64,000 nucleotides of DNA from an uncultured Desulfuromonas sp. (GCF_963678835.1 NZ_OY787469.1:1426001-1490000); one strand, 5' to 3'; numbered from the stretch's first letter, positions 46,529-57,071 are shown. The notes: generated by a model from the letters alone, not told the origin. Made by a program: numbers and translations.

Positions 46529-46972
46529 ATGAGTTTTTCCGGGACATTCTTCAACAACATCGATCCGAAAGGACGTTTGAGCATCCCCGCCAAAATGCGT
46601 GGACTGCTGGCGGACGTCTACGGCGATGAAGAGTTGGTGGTGACCCGGCGTAAAGATGCCCTGGTAGCATACCCCACATCGGAATGGACCAAAATCAAAG
46701 CGCGGGTGGATGCCATGCCCAATGGTGACGCTAAGGACCTCATTTACCGTAACCGGATCAGTCCCGCGATTGACTGTGGGTTTGACCGTCAGGGACGCAT
46801 TGCCATTCCGCCGTCACTGCGCAGTTTGGCGATGTTTGAAAAAGAGATCGTTGTCGTCGGCATGGCCAACAAAATCGAATTGTGGAGCCAGGCTCGTTTC
46901 AACGAACAAATGCAGGAATCTGAGGCTCAGCTTGAAACCCTGAAAGCCGAACTCGGCGATCTGGGCTTCTAA
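46529..46972 (+). CDS. mraZ: Transcriptional regulator MraZ
   Basis: 147 residues with two SpoVT/AbrB-type DNA-binding repeats, each with DxxGR (DPKGRLSIPAKMR near 12 and DRQGRIAIPPSLR near 88). Forms a ring that binds repeats in its own promoter and tunes the division and wall operon. ATG at 46529 chosen, with AAAAGGGG upstream. Its TAA overlaps the rsmH ATG by one base. Confidence 0.96.
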   Translation: MSFSGTFFNNIDPKGRLSIPAKMRGLLADVYGDEELVVTRRKDALVAYPTSEWTKIKARVDAMPNGDAKDLIYRNRISPAIDCGFDRQGRIAIPPSLRSLAMFEKEIVVVGMANKIELWSQARFNEQMQESEAQLETLKAELGDLGF

Positions 46973-47928
46973 TGGCTGATAACGATTTTGTCCATCTGTC
47001 GGTACTGCCGACAGAAACCCTGGAGTTGCTTGATCTTCATGCCGGTGACACGGTGCTTGATGGCACCCTGGGAGGAGCAGGTCATTCCCGCCTGATTCTC
47101 GAAGCTACAGCGCCAAACGGTGTGTTGATCGGTCTGGATCGTGATCATGATGCTTTGGCGAATGGTGCTGAAGTTCTGGCTGCATATGGAGACCGGGTCA
47201 TCTTACGCCACGCCAATTTCGCTGATGCGGATCGGGTGGTTGAAGAGCTGGGGCTCGACGGATTAAACGGTATGCTGCTCGATCTCGGTGTTTCCTCCTA
47301 TCAGTTGGATCAGGCCGAGCGGGGATTTTCGTTCCGGGCGGATGCCCCACTGGATATGCGCATGGACCAGCAGGGTGACGAAACCGCCGCCGATGTTGTG
47401 AATACCGCAACGGTGGAAGAGCTGACCTTGGTTTTTAAAAAATATGGTGAGGAACGTTGGGCCGGAAGAATTGCCCGGCGCATTGAGCGGACCCGCCAGC
47501 AGACACCGATCACCACAACGTTTCAATTGGCCGAACTGGTCAAGGAGACGGTGCCCGGTGGACGGGTTCCGGCGCGAATCCATCCGGCGACCCGGGTGTT
47601 TCAGGCGTTGCGGATTCGGGTGAACGATGAACTGGACAGTGTTGCCAAAGGCGTTGAGCAGGGCATCAGTCTGCTGAAACCCGGCGGGGTTCTGGCGGTG
47701 ATCAGTTTTCATTCGCTTGAAGACCGGATTGTTAAAAATATTTTCAGACATCGTGCTTCACCGTGTGTGTGCCCACCGCGGCTGCCGATGTGTGCATGTG
47801 GCAAGAAAGCCGACGTCGAAGTGTTGACGCGGCGAGGCGTTCGCGCCGGCGAGGCGGAGATTGCGGAGAATCCCCGTTCACGCAGCGCAGTTTTACGAGC
47901 GGTTCGTCGTCTGGATGTCGCTGGATAG
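46972..47928 (+). CDS. rsmH: 16S rRNA (cytosine1402-N4)-methyltransferase
   Basis: 318 residues. VHLSVLPTETLELL, DGTLGGAGHS, GLDRDHDAL, LLDLGVSSYQLDQAERGFSF, HPATRVFQALRI and SFHSLEDRIVK are intact. Works on the same nucleotide as RsmI encoded at 39621-40484. Second gene of the cluster. Confidence 0.98.
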   Translation: MADNDFVHLSVLPTETLELLDLHAGDTVLDGTLGGAGHSRLILEATAPNGVLIGLDRDHDALANGAEVLAAYGDRVILRHANFADADRVVEELGLDGLNGMLLDLGVSSYQLDQAERGFSFRADAPLDMRMDQQGDETAADVVNTATVEELTLVFKKYGEERWAGRIARRIERTRQQTPITTTFQLAELVKETVPGGRVPARIHPATRVFQALRIRVNDELDSVAKGVEQGISLLKPGGVLAVISFHSLEDRIVKNIFRHRASPCVCPPRLPMCACGKKADVEVLTRRGVRAGEAEIAENPRSRSAVLRAVRRLDVAG

Positions 47929-47938
47929 GGAGTAGACC

Positions 47939-48244
47939 ATGATTGATATTGCCTGGCCAAGAAGTGGAGTGAGCGTCACCCGCCCCAGAGTGTCGACGGT
48001 TCTGGCGGCGATTGCCATTCTCATGGTTGTCGGAGTATTCCATGTCTGGTTGCGGATGGAAGTAACACGCTGTGAGTACGAGGTGTCGACGTTGGAAAAG
48101 AATATTCGTGCCGAGGAGTACGAGTTCAAGACACTGGAAGTTGCTTTGGGCAAGCTGACCAACCCCCGACAATTGCAGAGAGTTGCCACCTCTCGTCTGG
48201 GATTGCACGAACCACAAGCCAACCAGGTTGTTACTGTTAAGTAG
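47939..48244 (+). CDS. ftsL: Cell division protein FtsL
   Basis: 101 residues. Cytoplasmic N-terminus, one membrane segment (about 22-40), then a periplasmic coiled coil (about 42-80) and a basic tail, the layout of FtsL, which joins FtsB and FtsQ in the divisome. Position between rsmH and ftsI supports the call; sequence similarity in this family is low. Confidence 0.85.
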   Translation: MIDIAWPRSGVSVTRPRVSTVLAAIAILMVVGVFHVWLRMEVTRCEYEVSTLEKNIRAEEYEFKTLEVALGKLTNPRQLQRVATSRLGLHEPQANQVVTVK

Positions 48245-48262
48245 GGAGTAAGGAGTAGGGAG
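48242..48262 (+). promoter_or_regulatory. Three tandem ribosome-binding heptamers
   Basis: TAGGGAG, TAAGGAG, TAGGGAG in direct succession right before the ATG at 48263. The first contains the ftsL stop codon. The middle one is at usual spacing. Confidence 0.8.
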
Positions 48263-48553
48263 ATGAACAGAGACTACGCGGAAAAGCAGGATTTGTGGGC
48301 AGAGATGAGTGAGTTGTGGACTGTACGACAGAGTCGCAAGCGCAAGGCGCGTCTTGGTGTGATGGCAGCAGCTTCTGTGCTGATTATGGCCGGAGTGTTT
48401 GTCTACAATGTTTCCACGACATCTCAGGATCCGATGTATATGCAGGTTCAGGGGAACCAGTTGGGCATGGAGAAGTCCGTCAACGCATCGTCCGCACCGG
48501 ACGTCGACCAGCGGGAAAAGCGCGTTGAGTTCACGGAAACGCTCTCTATCTGA
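48263..48553 (+). CDS. Small single-pass membrane protein in the dcw cluster
   Basis: 96 residues, not recognised. A charged N-terminus (1-31, with WAEMSELW and RQSRKRKAR), one membrane segment (about 32-50) and a short periplasmic tail rich in polar residues. The layout resembles FtsL/FtsB-type divisome proteins but without an obvious coiled coil. It has an exceptional ribosome site and its end overlaps the likely ftsI start by 29 bases. Real expression is likely given the signal. Confidence 0.75.
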   Translation: MNRDYAEKQDLWAEMSELWTVRQSRKRKARLGVMAAASVLIMAGVFVYNVSTTSQDPMYMQVQGNQLGMEKSVNASSAPDVDQREKRVEFTETLSI

Positions 48554-50627
48554 TAACGCTCCCCGACGTAAACCAGCACATCCACATCAGGAAGCCAAAG
48601 CGGTTCGCCGCCGGATCCTTTTGGTGGGCGGCTGTTTTGTCGCCGTTTTTTTTATGCTTCTGGGGCGTGCCTTCTATCTGCAGGTATGGACTGCGGAGCA
48701 ATGGCAGAAGCGTGCCTCCAGTCAGCACACGAAAACCATCTCTCTTACACCCCAGCGTGGTGCGATCTATGACCGCAATGGGGAGCCTCTGGCGATCAGT
48801 CTTGAAGCTGATTCCGTCTATGTCAATCCGACTGAAACCAGAAAGCTGTTAAAAGAACAGCGGCAACGGTTGGCGAAAAATCCCGATTCTGATGAAATAC
48901 CCTATTCGTATGACCTGATTGCCAAAAAACTTGCAAAGATTCTCTCTTTGAAGCCGGTGGTCATTCGGGGCAAGCTGGAACGGGACAAAAAGTTTATCTG
49001 GATCAAGCGACGGATTTCCGCCAAAGAAAGCCAGCTGCTTGATGGGCTGTCGTTGCCGGGCATTCATACCATTAAAGAGCATGTGCGCTCTTATCCTCAG
49101 GGACGGGTGGCTGGCCAGGTGTTGGGGTTTTCCGGAACGGATAATGAAGGATTGGAGGGGGTCGAGCGGCGTTACAACGGCCTGGTTGCCGGAGACGGCA
49201 GCTATCTGACGGTTCAGGCCGATGGTGGACGACGCGGGATTGGCAGTGGCCAGCAGGTGTTCAAAGGGCGTCAAGGCAAGGATCTGTATCTGACCATTGA
49301 CACCCAATTGCAGTTTATTATTGAAAAAGAATTGCAGGCCGCCGTCAAAGAGGCCAACGCCCGCGCGGGCAGCGCCATCATGATGGACCCGTACACCGGT
49401 GAGATTCTCGCCATGTCGAGTGTGCCTGATTATGATCCCAATCATTTTCGGCGCTCGCGGGCCGCAGCGCGCCGCAACCGGGTGGTGTGCGACACGTTTG
49501 AACCGGGGTCGACGTTTAAACTTTTTTTGCTGGCATCGGCCCTTGATTCAGGGACGATCTCAACCAAAGCCGTTATCGACTGTGGTCATGGTGCCTATAA
49601 GGTCGGTGGTAAAGTCATTCATGACCATCGCGCCATGGGCCGCTTGACGGTGAGCGATGTGCTTAAGTACAGCTCCAATATCGGCTGTGCCAAAATTGCC
49701 CAGAAGCTGGGCAAAGAGACGTTTTACAAGTATCTGCGCTCATTTGGTTTTGGTGAGCGTACCGGCATCGACTTTGATGGCGAAGGCAGCGGAATTTTAC
49801 GTCCACCACAACGCTGGTTTGAGATTGACCTGGCGGCCATCTCCTTTGGTCAGGGGGTGACGGCAACGGCTCTGCAACTGGTAACGGCGGCAAGTGCCAT
49901 TGTCAATGGCGGAGAATTGATGCATCCCTATCTGGTGCGCCGGATTCGTGATGCCCGCAATGATGTTGTTGAGGATCAAAAACCGGTGGCAGTACGGCGG
50001 GTGATCGGTCGAGATGTTGCTCTGGCGATGCGCAACATGATGGTTACGGTCACTGATGCCGACGGCACCGGTTCGCGGGCGCAGGTGCCGGGATTTGAAG
50101 TGGGGGGTAAAACCGGTACCGCCCAAAAGGTGGACCCGGTGACCGGGACCTATTCCGTCGATAAACGGGTCTCGTCGTTCATCGGCTTTGCCCCGGCCCG
50201 CGATCCGCAGATTGTCGTGCTGGTGACGTTGGATGAGCCGGAGGGTAAAGCGTACGGAGGTTTGCTGGCGGCTCCGGTGTTTTCCCGCATTGTCGAACAA
50301 TCGCTGCAGTATCTGCATGTCCCGGCGACGCGGTCCGTGGTGGCCAAAGAGGATGTGCCGCAGGTTGAAGCGCCGATCGAGATTCCCCATGTGCCGGTGC
50401 TGATGTCCGAACAGGTGGATCGGGTGGTTGGTGTCAAAGTGATGCCGGATTGTCGCGGTCTTACGGCCCGGCAGATTCTCGAATTGATGGAAAACAGCGG
50501 ATTGAACATCAAGATTATCGGCGAAGGGCGCGTCGTCAATCAATCGCCTCGTCCCGGATCGGCCATTTCCGCGAAAGTGGCCACATGGGTTCGTTTGCAA
50601 TCTCCAGAGCAGGAGGGGAACCAATGA
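48525..50627 (+). CDS. ftsI: Septal peptidoglycan transpeptidase FtsI (PBP3) with C-terminal PASTA domain
   Basis: 700 residues from a TTG at 48525 (GGGAAAAG upstream); no suitable ATG is near and the earlier ATG would give a low-complexity arginine-rich leader. One membrane segment (about 30-48), PBP dimerisation domain with RGAIYDRNGEPLA, and the transpeptidase with SxxK (Ser329-Lys332), SSN in YSSNIGCAKIA, and Lys529-Thr-Gly in GGKTGTAQK. The last ~65 residues form one PASTA domain. It crosslinks septal wall. Confidence 0.93.
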   Translation: MSSRKRSLSDNAPRRKPAHPHQEAKAVRRRILLVGGCFVAVFFMLLGRAFYLQVWTAEQWQKRASSQHTKTISLTPQRGAIYDRNGEPLAISLEADSVYVNPTETRKLLKEQRQRLAKNPDSDEIPYSYDLIAKKLAKILSLKPVVIRGKLERDKKFIWIKRRISAKESQLLDGLSLPGIHTIKEHVRSYPQGRVAGQVLGFSGTDNEGLEGVERRYNGLVAGDGSYLTVQADGGRRGIGSGQQVFKGRQGKDLYLTIDTQLQFIIEKELQAAVKEANARAGSAIMMDPYTGEILAMSSVPDYDPNHFRRSRAAARRNRVVCDTFEPGSTFKLFLLASALDSGTISTKAVIDCGHGAYKVGGKVIHDHRAMGRLTVSDVLKYSSNIGCAKIAQKLGKETFYKYLRSFGFGERTGIDFDGEGSGILRPPQRWFEIDLAAISFGQGVTATALQLVTAASAIVNGGELMHPYLVRRIRDARNDVVEDQKPVAVRRVIGRDVALAMRNMMVTVTDADGTGSRAQVPGFEVGGKTGTAQKVDPVTGTYSVDKRVSSFIGFAPARDPQIVVLVTLDEPEGKAYGGLLAAPVFSRIVEQSLQYLHVPATRSVVAKEDVPQVEAPIEIPHVPVLMSEQVDRVVGVKVMPDCRGLTARQILELMENSGLNIKIIGEGRVVNQSPRPGSAISAKVATWVRLQSPEQEGNQ

Positions 50628-52150
50628 AGTTATCGCAAGTCATTGCTGATGTCACTTCACAGGGGGAGTTGTCCGCCGACGTTGAAATTACCCATCTGGC
50701 CTACGATTCGCGCTGTGTTCAGCCCGGAACGCTGTTTTTTGCCTTACGCGGTGTGCTGGTGGATGGACACGATTATGCTAAAAGTGCTGTTGATAAAGGG
50801 GCCGTGGCCGTTGTGGTGGAACAGCCCGTTGATTTGCCCGACGAGATTGTTCAGGTGGTGGTTAAAGACAGCCGTTACGCCATGGCCCGTTGTGCCGCAT
50901 GTTTTTACGGTTATCCCGCACAGGGGATGCTGATCGTCGGTGTTACCGGAACCAATGGCAAAACCACCATGACCTATCTGCTCGAATCGATTCTTAAACA
51001 GGCCGGTTATACACCTGCCGTGGTGGGTACCATCAGTAATCGCATGGGAGACGATGCCGCGGAGGCGGAACATACCACGCCTGAGTCGCTGGATCTGCAA
51101 CGTATTCTTGCCGAGTTTAAATCTCAAGGCGCGGATGCCCTGGTGATTGAAGTCTCCTCACATGCTCTGATGCAGAGTCGGGTGGTGGGGTTGACCTTTG
51201 ATGTGGCGGTGTTTACCAACCTCACCCCGGAACATCTCGATTACCACAAAAACATGGAAAGTTATTTTGCGGCAAAAACCCGCTTGTTCAAAGAGCCGCA
51301 GACCTACGGTGATTTTACTGCGGTTATCAACAGCGATGATCCCTACGGAGCCAAGCTGGTGCGGGAACTGAATGAACCGCTCAGTGTCGGTATGCATCGC
51401 GGTGCAGATGTTCGGGTTTGTGATGTCGAACAGACCATGCAAGGAACCGTTGCGACCATGGAGACGCCGCAGGGGGAAATCACTGTGCGCTCGCCTCTGG
51501 TCGGGCCGTTTAATCTGGAGAATCTGTTGTGTGCCGTTGGCGCCGGATTGGTCTTGGGCTTGCCTGTCGCGACAATTGAACAGGGGCTGGCAGCGGCGAA
51601 TCGCGTACCGGGACGCTTGGAACCGGTGGAAAATGATCTTGGCGCTTTGATTGTTGTCGACTATGCCCACACGGGTGACGCCCTGGCCAAAGCTCTGGAG
51701 GCGATGGCGGCACTGAAACCACAACGCATGATCACCGTATTTGGCTGTGGTGGTGATCGCGATACGCTCAAGCGTCCTGCCATGGGCGAAGTGGCGGGCC
51801 GCCATTCTGATCTGAGTATTGTCACCTCAGATAATCCCCGTACCGAAAATCCAGCCAAGATCATTGACGATATCAAGGTCGGTATTGAGCGGATCTGCCC
51901 TCATATGGCCATGGACGGTGATCCGGATGCTGTTGGTAAGTGTTATGTGGTGATCGAAGATCGTCATGACGCCATTGTGTATGCCGTCAATCAGTTACGG
52001 ACTGGTGATCTGTTGCTGATCGCCGGAAAAGGTCATGAAGATTATCAGGTGGTCGGCACGCAAAAAATTCACTTTGATGACCGCGAGCAAGTGCGCCAGG
52101 CCTTAGAGCAGCGTGCCCGTCGGGAGGATGGCTATGAATCTGACCAGTGA
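50624..52150 (+). CDS. murE: UDP-MurNAc-tripeptide synthetase
   Basis: 508 residues. Adds the third amino acid to the wall precursor. ATP loop GVTGTNGKTTMTYLLES, and DNPR in TSDNPRTENP, the signature for meso-diaminopimelate. AGGAGGGG precedes the ATG; four-base overlap with ftsI. Confidence 0.98.
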   Translation: MKLSQVIADVTSQGELSADVEITHLAYDSRCVQPGTLFFALRGVLVDGHDYAKSAVDKGAVAVVVEQPVDLPDEIVQVVVKDSRYAMARCAACFYGYPAQGMLIVGVTGTNGKTTMTYLLESILKQAGYTPAVVGTISNRMGDDAAEAEHTTPESLDLQRILAEFKSQGADALVIEVSSHALMQSRVVGLTFDVAVFTNLTPEHLDYHKNMESYFAAKTRLFKEPQTYGDFTAVINSDDPYGAKLVRELNEPLSVGMHRGADVRVCDVEQTMQGTVATMETPQGEITVRSPLVGPFNLENLLCAVGAGLVLGLPVATIEQGLAAANRVPGRLEPVENDLGALIVVDYAHTGDALAKALEAMAALKPQRMITVFGCGGDRDTLKRPAMGEVAGRHSDLSIVTSDNPRTENPAKIIDDIKVGIERICPHMAMDGDPDAVGKCYVVIEDRHDAIVYAVNQLRTGDLLLIAGKGHEDYQVVGTQKIHFDDREQVRQALEQRARREDGYESDQ

Positions 52151-53504
52151 TCAGGTGGCGACCATTGTCGGAGGCCGTCGTCTTTCTGCGGCAACCGACC
52201 CGCAGATCAGCGGTCTGTCCACCGATAGCCGTACTCTGCAGTCCGGGGATCTGTTTGTACCTCTAAGGGGCCCTAATTACGATGGCCACGACTATCTGCG
52301 TCAGGCTGTCGAGCACGGAGCCGCAGCCTGTTTGAGCGAAGAAGTGGTCGGTGGTTTGCCGGTGCCGGTGATTCAAGTGACGGATACTCTGCAGGCGTTG
52401 GGTGAACTGGCACGGACGATCCGCAGCGGCTTCGACGGGCCGGTGTTGGCCATCACCGGTACGACCGGGAAAACGTCCACCAAAGAGATGCTTTCATCGA
52501 TTCTCGCTCAGGGCAGTGACGGTTTAAAGACCGAGGGGAATTTTAATAATCTTATCGGTTTGCCGCTGACGCTGGCCCGCCTCAGTGATGAACACCGCTG
52601 GATGGTGTTGGAGCTGGGCATGAGTCAACATGGCGAAATCGAACGGTTGACCGAAATTGCTCAGCCCGATGTGGCCCTGATTACCAATGTCGGCGCCGGA
52701 CATCTGGCCGGGGTTGGCAATATTGAGGGCGTTGCGCGTGCCAAAGGGGAGCTGTTTTCCGGGTTGAAAGCCGGGGCCACTGTGGTGGTCAATCGCGATG
52801 ATGCCCTGATCGCCGCATTGCCGGTTCCGGCCGGTGTTCGGATGATCGACTTCTCCCTCACGGACCATGCCCAGGTGCAGGCAACGGCAATTGACAGTGG
52901 CCAGCAGGCAAGTTTCACGTTGCATATCGGCGAGAATAAGGTGCGGGTGCAATTACCGTTACCCGGCCGCCATCAAGTCTATAATGCTCTGGCTGCGGCG
53001 GCTGCGGCTCACGCAGTGGGGTGTTCATTGGAGCAGATTGCCGCCGGTCTCGGTTGTGTCAAAATGGCTGCCGGCCGACTCGAAGTACGCTCCTTGCCGC
53101 AAGGGGCGACGGTTTTGGATGACAGCTACAATGCCAACCCGCAGTCGATGCAGGCCGCGCTGAATGTGTTGGGTGATTGGCCGTGTCAGGGCGTGAAGAT
53201 CGCTGTGCTTGGCGATATGCTCGAATTGGGTGACGTCTCGCAAGCCTGTCACGAAGAACTGGGCCGTCTGGCGGCTCAGCGTGCCGATCAAGTGCTGTGT
53301 TACGGCGATTGGGCTGCCGCTGTTCTTAACGGGGTGGTTGCGCAGGGTGGCCAGGGTGTTCTTTGCACCAGCCATGATGAGATCGTTGCCTGGATGGAGC
53401 GGCAGATTCGTGAAGACGATTGCATTTTAGTTAAAGGATCGCGGGGAATGCGCATGGAGAAAGTCGTTCATGCACTGTTGGCTCAGGATGAGTCGAACGA
53501 GTAA
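52134..53504 (+). CDS. murF: UDP-MurNAc-pentapeptide synthetase
   Basis: 456 residues. Adds D-Ala-D-Ala. ATP loop [34 protein letters not shown] and [11 protein letters not shown] are present. GGGAGG lies before the ATG at 52134, which is inside the end of murE. Confidence 0.98.
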   Translation: MNLTSDQVATIVGGRRLSAATDPQISGLSTDSRTLQSGDLFVPLRGPNYDGHDYLRQAVEHGAAACLSEEVVGGLPVPVIQVTDTLQALGELARTIRSGFDGPVLAITGTTGKTSTKEMLSSILAQGSDGLKTEGNFNNLIGLPLTLARLSDEHRWMVLELGMSQHGEIERLTEIAQPDVALITNVGAGHLAGVGNIEGVARAKGELFSGLKAGATVVVNRDDALIAALPVPAGVRMIDFSLTDHAQVQATAIDSGQQASFTLHIGENKVRVQLPLPGRHQVYNALAAAAAAHAVGCSLEQIAAGLGCVKMAAGRLEVRSLPQGATVLDDSYNANPQSMQAALNVLGDWPCQGVKIAVLGDMLELGDVSQACHEELGRLAAQRADQVLCYGDWAAAVLNGVVAQGGQGVLCTSHDEIVAWMERQIREDDCILVKGSRGMRMEKVVHALLAQDESNE

Positions 53505-53539
53505 GATCACTGTCGGGCGGAGGCCTGTCGGGAGGAAAC

Positions 53540-54616
53540 ATGCTGTACCATCTGCTTTATCCGTTACATAGTGAGTTTTCCGCGCTCTATGTGTTTCGCT
53601 TTATCACCTTTCGCACAATTTACGCGACCATCACTGCACTGGTGTTGTCGTTTTTGCTCGGTCCGTGGGTGATTGAGCGTTTGAGCTCATTGCAGATTGG
53701 GCAGACCATTCGCAAAGTCGGCCCTGAATCGCATTTCAAAAAAGAGGGCACACCCACCATGGGTGGCACGTTAATTCTCATTGCCATTGTATTGCCCACC
53801 CTGTTGTGGGCGGATCTGCGGAATGGGTACGTGTGGGTGGCGTTGCTGGTAACGGTGGGCTATGGCGCCATCGGTTTTATCGACGACTACAAAAAAGTCA
53901 AACTGAAGAGTAGTGACGGTCTGTCTGCTCGCCATAAAATGCTTGGCCAATTAATGATTGCCGGGCTGGCCGGTTATTTGTTGTTTACGGTGACACCGTT
54001 TGAACCGGTGTTAACGGTCCCGTTTTTCAAAGGTTTTCAGCCGAACATCGGGTTGTTTTACATCCCATTGATTCTGCTGGTGGTGGTGGGGAGCGGCAAT
54101 GCCGTCAACCTGACCGACGGTCTAGACGGTCTGGCCATTGGGCCGATGATCAGTGCTTCGAGTGCGTATCTGCTGTTTGCCTATCTGGCTGGTAATGCCA
54201 AACTGTCATCCTATCTGCAGATCGGTGGCGTGCCCGGTGCCGGGGAATTGTCGATCATGTGCGGAGCCATGGTGGGTGCCGGGTTGGGTTTTTTATGGTT
54301 TAACACCTATCCGGCCCAAGTGTTTATGGGCGATGTCGGCAGCTTGTCACTGGGCGGAGCTCTGGGTATTATCGCCATCATTGTTAAACAGGAGCTGGTG
54401 CTGGTGATTGTCGGCGGCATCTTTGTCGTTGAGGCGCTGTCAGTGATTGTTCAAGTGATGTCGTTTCGGTTGTTGGGCCGCCGGGTTTTTCGTATGGCTC
54501 CGATCCATCACCATTTTGAACTCAAAGGCTGGCCTGAACCGAAGATTATCGTGCGATTCTGGATCATTAGTATTGTTCTGGCCCTGGTAGCGCTGTCGAC
54601 CTTAAAACTGAGATAG
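53540..54616 (+). CDS. mraY: Phospho-MurNAc-pentapeptide transferase
   Basis: 358 residues, about ten membrane segments. Makes lipid I on undecaprenyl phosphate. [42 protein letters not shown] and the [11 protein letters not shown] end are intact. GGGAGG upstream. Confidence 0.98.
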   Translation: MLYHLLYPLHSEFSALYVFRFITFRTIYATITALVLSFLLGPWVIERLSSLQIGQTIRKVGPESHFKKEGTPTMGGTLILIAIVLPTLLWADLRNGYVWVALLVTVGYGAIGFIDDYKKVKLKSSDGLSARHKMLGQLMIAGLAGYLLFTVTPFEPVLTVPFFKGFQPNIGLFYIPLILLVVVGSGNAVNLTDGLDGLAIGPMISASSAYLLFAYLAGNAKLSSYLQIGGVPGAGELSIMCGAMVGAGLGFLWFNTYPAQVFMGDVGSLSLGGALGIIAIIVKQELVLVIVGGIFVVEALSVIVQVMSFRLLGRRVFRMAPIHHHFELKGWPEPKIIVRFWIISIVLALVALSTLKLR

Positions 54617-54617
54617 T

Positions 54618-55964
54618 ATGACGAATGTAGCCGGAAAAAAAATCGTGGTGATGGGGGCCGGTCTCAGTGGTCTTGCGGTATGCCGCCATGCGATCTCTGT
54701 CGGTGCCTGCGTGACCTTAAGTGACCGACGCAATGCTGAGCAGATTCCAGGTCTTGATGCGCTGGATGACCGGGTGCAACGCGATTTTGGAGGTCACGAT
54801 GACGCCTTGTTTCGCCGAGCGGATCTGATTGTCATCAGTCCTGGTGTTCCATTGACCGTGCCGGTGCTGGCTGAGGCCTTGGAGCGCGGAACTCCGGTAT
54901 GGGGAGAGGTGGAATACGCTTCTCGCCACCTGACGGCGCCGATCATCGCCATTACCGGTACCAACGGCAAGTCGACCACCACTGAGCTGGTGGGGCAGAT
55001 GCTGCGTGGCTGCGGTAAACGGGTGTTTGTCGGCGGTAATATCGGTGTGCCGCTGATTGAGGCGGCAGGACAGGACGTTGATTACGTGGTTGCGGAACTG
55101 TCGTCGTTTCAGTTGGAAACCATCGACCGGTTTCATCCACGCTATGCGTTGCTGCTCAATGTGTCGGTGGATCATCTTGACCGTTATCCGGACATGGCGG
55201 CCTATGTGGCGGCCAAACAGGCGATCTTTTGCAATCAGACTGCTGACGATGTCGCGGTGCTCAATGGCGAAGATGAGCAAGTGCTGGCCATGGCGTCCCA
55301 CATCGCCAGTCGCACAGTGACCTTTTCGTCGCAACGGCTGTTGGATCAGGGGATCAGTTTTGATCAGGGCATGATCCACTGGCGTAACGGCGATGAGCAG
55401 CATTGCTTCAAGGTCGGCGACCTTGCGTTGTCGGGGCTGCATAATATTGAAAATGTCATGGCGGCACTGGTGCCGGTGTTACTGGAAGGGTGTCATCCGC
55501 AACAGGCTTGGCAGGCGGCGTGTCAGTTTTCTGGTCTGCCGCACCGCATGGTGCTGGTACGCACCCTCGACGGTGTCCGGTGGTACAACGATTCCAAAGG
55601 CACCAACCTCGGCAGTGTTGAAAAAAGTGTCGGTGGTTTGTCGGCCCCGGTGACCTTGATTGCCGGTGGCAAAGACAAAGGCGGTGATTACCGCGAAATA
55701 CGCTCCGCCTTGCAGGATCGAATCACCGCATTGGTGTTGATCGGACAGGCTGCGGACCTGATGCAACAGGCGTGGGGCGATCTTTGCCCGGTTTATCGGG
55801 CGGAGTCCATGGAGCAGGCCGTTGACGTGGCGCATAAGGTGACGCCGTCGCCGGGGCAGGTGGTGTTGTCGCCCGGATGTTCAAGTTTTGACATGTTCAA
55901 AAGTTTCGAAGAACGTGGTGAGCGATTCAGCGAGGCGGTGCTGGCTCTGCATGGGAAAGAATAA
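54618..55964 (+). CDS. murD: UDP-MurNAc-L-alanine:D-glutamate ligase
   Basis: 448 residues. ATP loop AITGTNGKSTTTELV; N-terminal Rossmann-like VVMGAGLSGLAV; VAELSSFQLETI; WYNDSKGTN; SPGCSSFDMFKSFEERGERF at the C-terminus. Starts one base after the mraY stop. Confidence 0.98.
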   Translation: MTNVAGKKIVVMGAGLSGLAVCRHAISVGACVTLSDRRNAEQIPGLDALDDRVQRDFGGHDDALFRRADLIVISPGVPLTVPVLAEALERGTPVWGEVEYASRHLTAPIIAITGTNGKSTTTELVGQMLRGCGKRVFVGGNIGVPLIEAAGQDVDYVVAELSSFQLETIDRFHPRYALLLNVSVDHLDRYPDMAAYVAAKQAIFCNQTADDVAVLNGEDEQVLAMASHIASRTVTFSSQRLLDQGISFDQGMIHWRNGDEQHCFKVGDLALSGLHNIENVMAALVPVLLEGCHPQQAWQAACQFSGLPHRMVLVRTLDGVRWYNDSKGTNLGSVEKSVGGLSAPVTLIAGGKDKGGDYREIRSALQDRITALVLIGQAADLMQQAWGDLCPVYRAESMEQAVDVAHKVTPSPGQVVLSPGCSSFDMFKSFEERGERFSEAVLALHGKE

Positions 55965-55967
55965 ACC

Positions 55968-57071
55968 ATGGTCAAACGCGAGTATGACAACACGATTTTG
56001 ATTCTCACCGTGGCTCTGGCCTGCTTCGGGGTGATGATGGTCTACTCCGCCTCGTCGATGATGGCGCTGAAAGTTCATGATGACGGGTTCTATTTTCTGA
56101 AACGGCAGGGCGTGTTTGCCCTGTTGGGCTTTGCCACCCTGGCCATCACCATGCGCATTGATTATCACTGGTGGCGCAAGCTGGCCGTGCCGTTGTTGTT
56201 GCTGTGCACGCTGCTGCTGGCGGCGGTGTTTATCCCCGGTGTCGGCGCGAAAGCCGGTGGTGCTTACCGCTGGATTCGCATGCCCGGTTTTACCTTTCAG
56301 CCGTCGGAAGCGGCCAAACTGGCGCTGATCTTTTACCTGGCCCACTCGGCGACGAAAAAGGAAGACCGGCTCAAGGATTTTCGTTACGGCTTTGTGCCTT
56401 ACATGATGGTGCTGTTGATGTTGATCGGCCTGATGCTGGCTCAGCGCGATCTGGGTGGCTCAGCCACGATGGCGGCGGTCACCGGCAGTATGCTGCTGGT
56501 CGCGGGGACACGCTGGCGCTATCTGGTCTCCAGCGTGATCGTTGCCATGCCGACCCTGGTGTATTTCATCATGCAGGAGGAGTATCGGCGCAAACGGATC
56601 ATGGCGTTCTGGGATCCCTGGCAGGACCCATTTGACACGGGGTTTCAAGTGATTCAGAGCCAGATGGGGTTCGGTCTGGGCGGTTTGATGGGGCAAGGAC
56701 TCGGCGAGGGCAAACAGAAGCTGTTTTACCTGCCCGAAGCGCACACCGATTTTATCTTCTCCATCATTGGTGAGGAGATGGGCTATGTCACCGTGGCGCT
56801 GATCATCACCATGTACTTGGTGGTGGTTTTACTCGGCTTGCGGGTGGCGTATCAGGCACCCGATGGATTCGGACGACTGACGGCGTTCGGCATCAGTATT
56901 TTGTTTGGGCTGCAGGCGTTTGCCAATATGGGCGTCGCCATGTCCATGCTGCCCAATAAAGGGCTGGCGTTGCCGCTGATCTCTTATGGCGGAACCAGCC
57001 TGCTGTGCACGCTGTTTTCGATTGGGGTGCTGTTGAATATTTCCAGCCAAACGGTAAGGAGCCCATCATGA
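55968..57071 (+). CDS. ftsW: Lipid II glycosyltransferase/divisome protein FtsW
   Basis: 367 residues, about ten membrane segments of the SEDS family. Runs FQPSEAAKLALIFYLA, QRDLGGS, GLGEGKQKLFYLPEAHTDFIF and LPLISYGGTSL. Polymerises septal glycan with FtsI. Its stop overlaps murG. Confidence 0.97.
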   Translation: MVKREYDNTILILTVALACFGVMMVYSASSMMALKVHDDGFYFLKRQGVFALLGFATLAITMRIDYHWWRKLAVPLLLLCTLLLAAVFIPGVGAKAGGAYRWIRMPGFTFQPSEAAKLALIFYLAHSATKKEDRLKDFRYGFVPYMMVLLMLIGLMLAQRDLGGSATMAAVTGSMLLVAGTRWRYLVSSVIVAMPTLVYFIMQEEYRRKRIMAFWDPWQDPFDTGFQVIQSQMGFGLGGLMGQGLGEGKQKLFYLPEAHTDFIFSIIGEEMGYVTVALIITMYLVVVLLGLRVAYQAPDGFGRLTAFGISILFGLQAFANMGVAMSMLPNKGLALPLISYGGTSLLCTLFSIGVLLNISSQTVRSPS

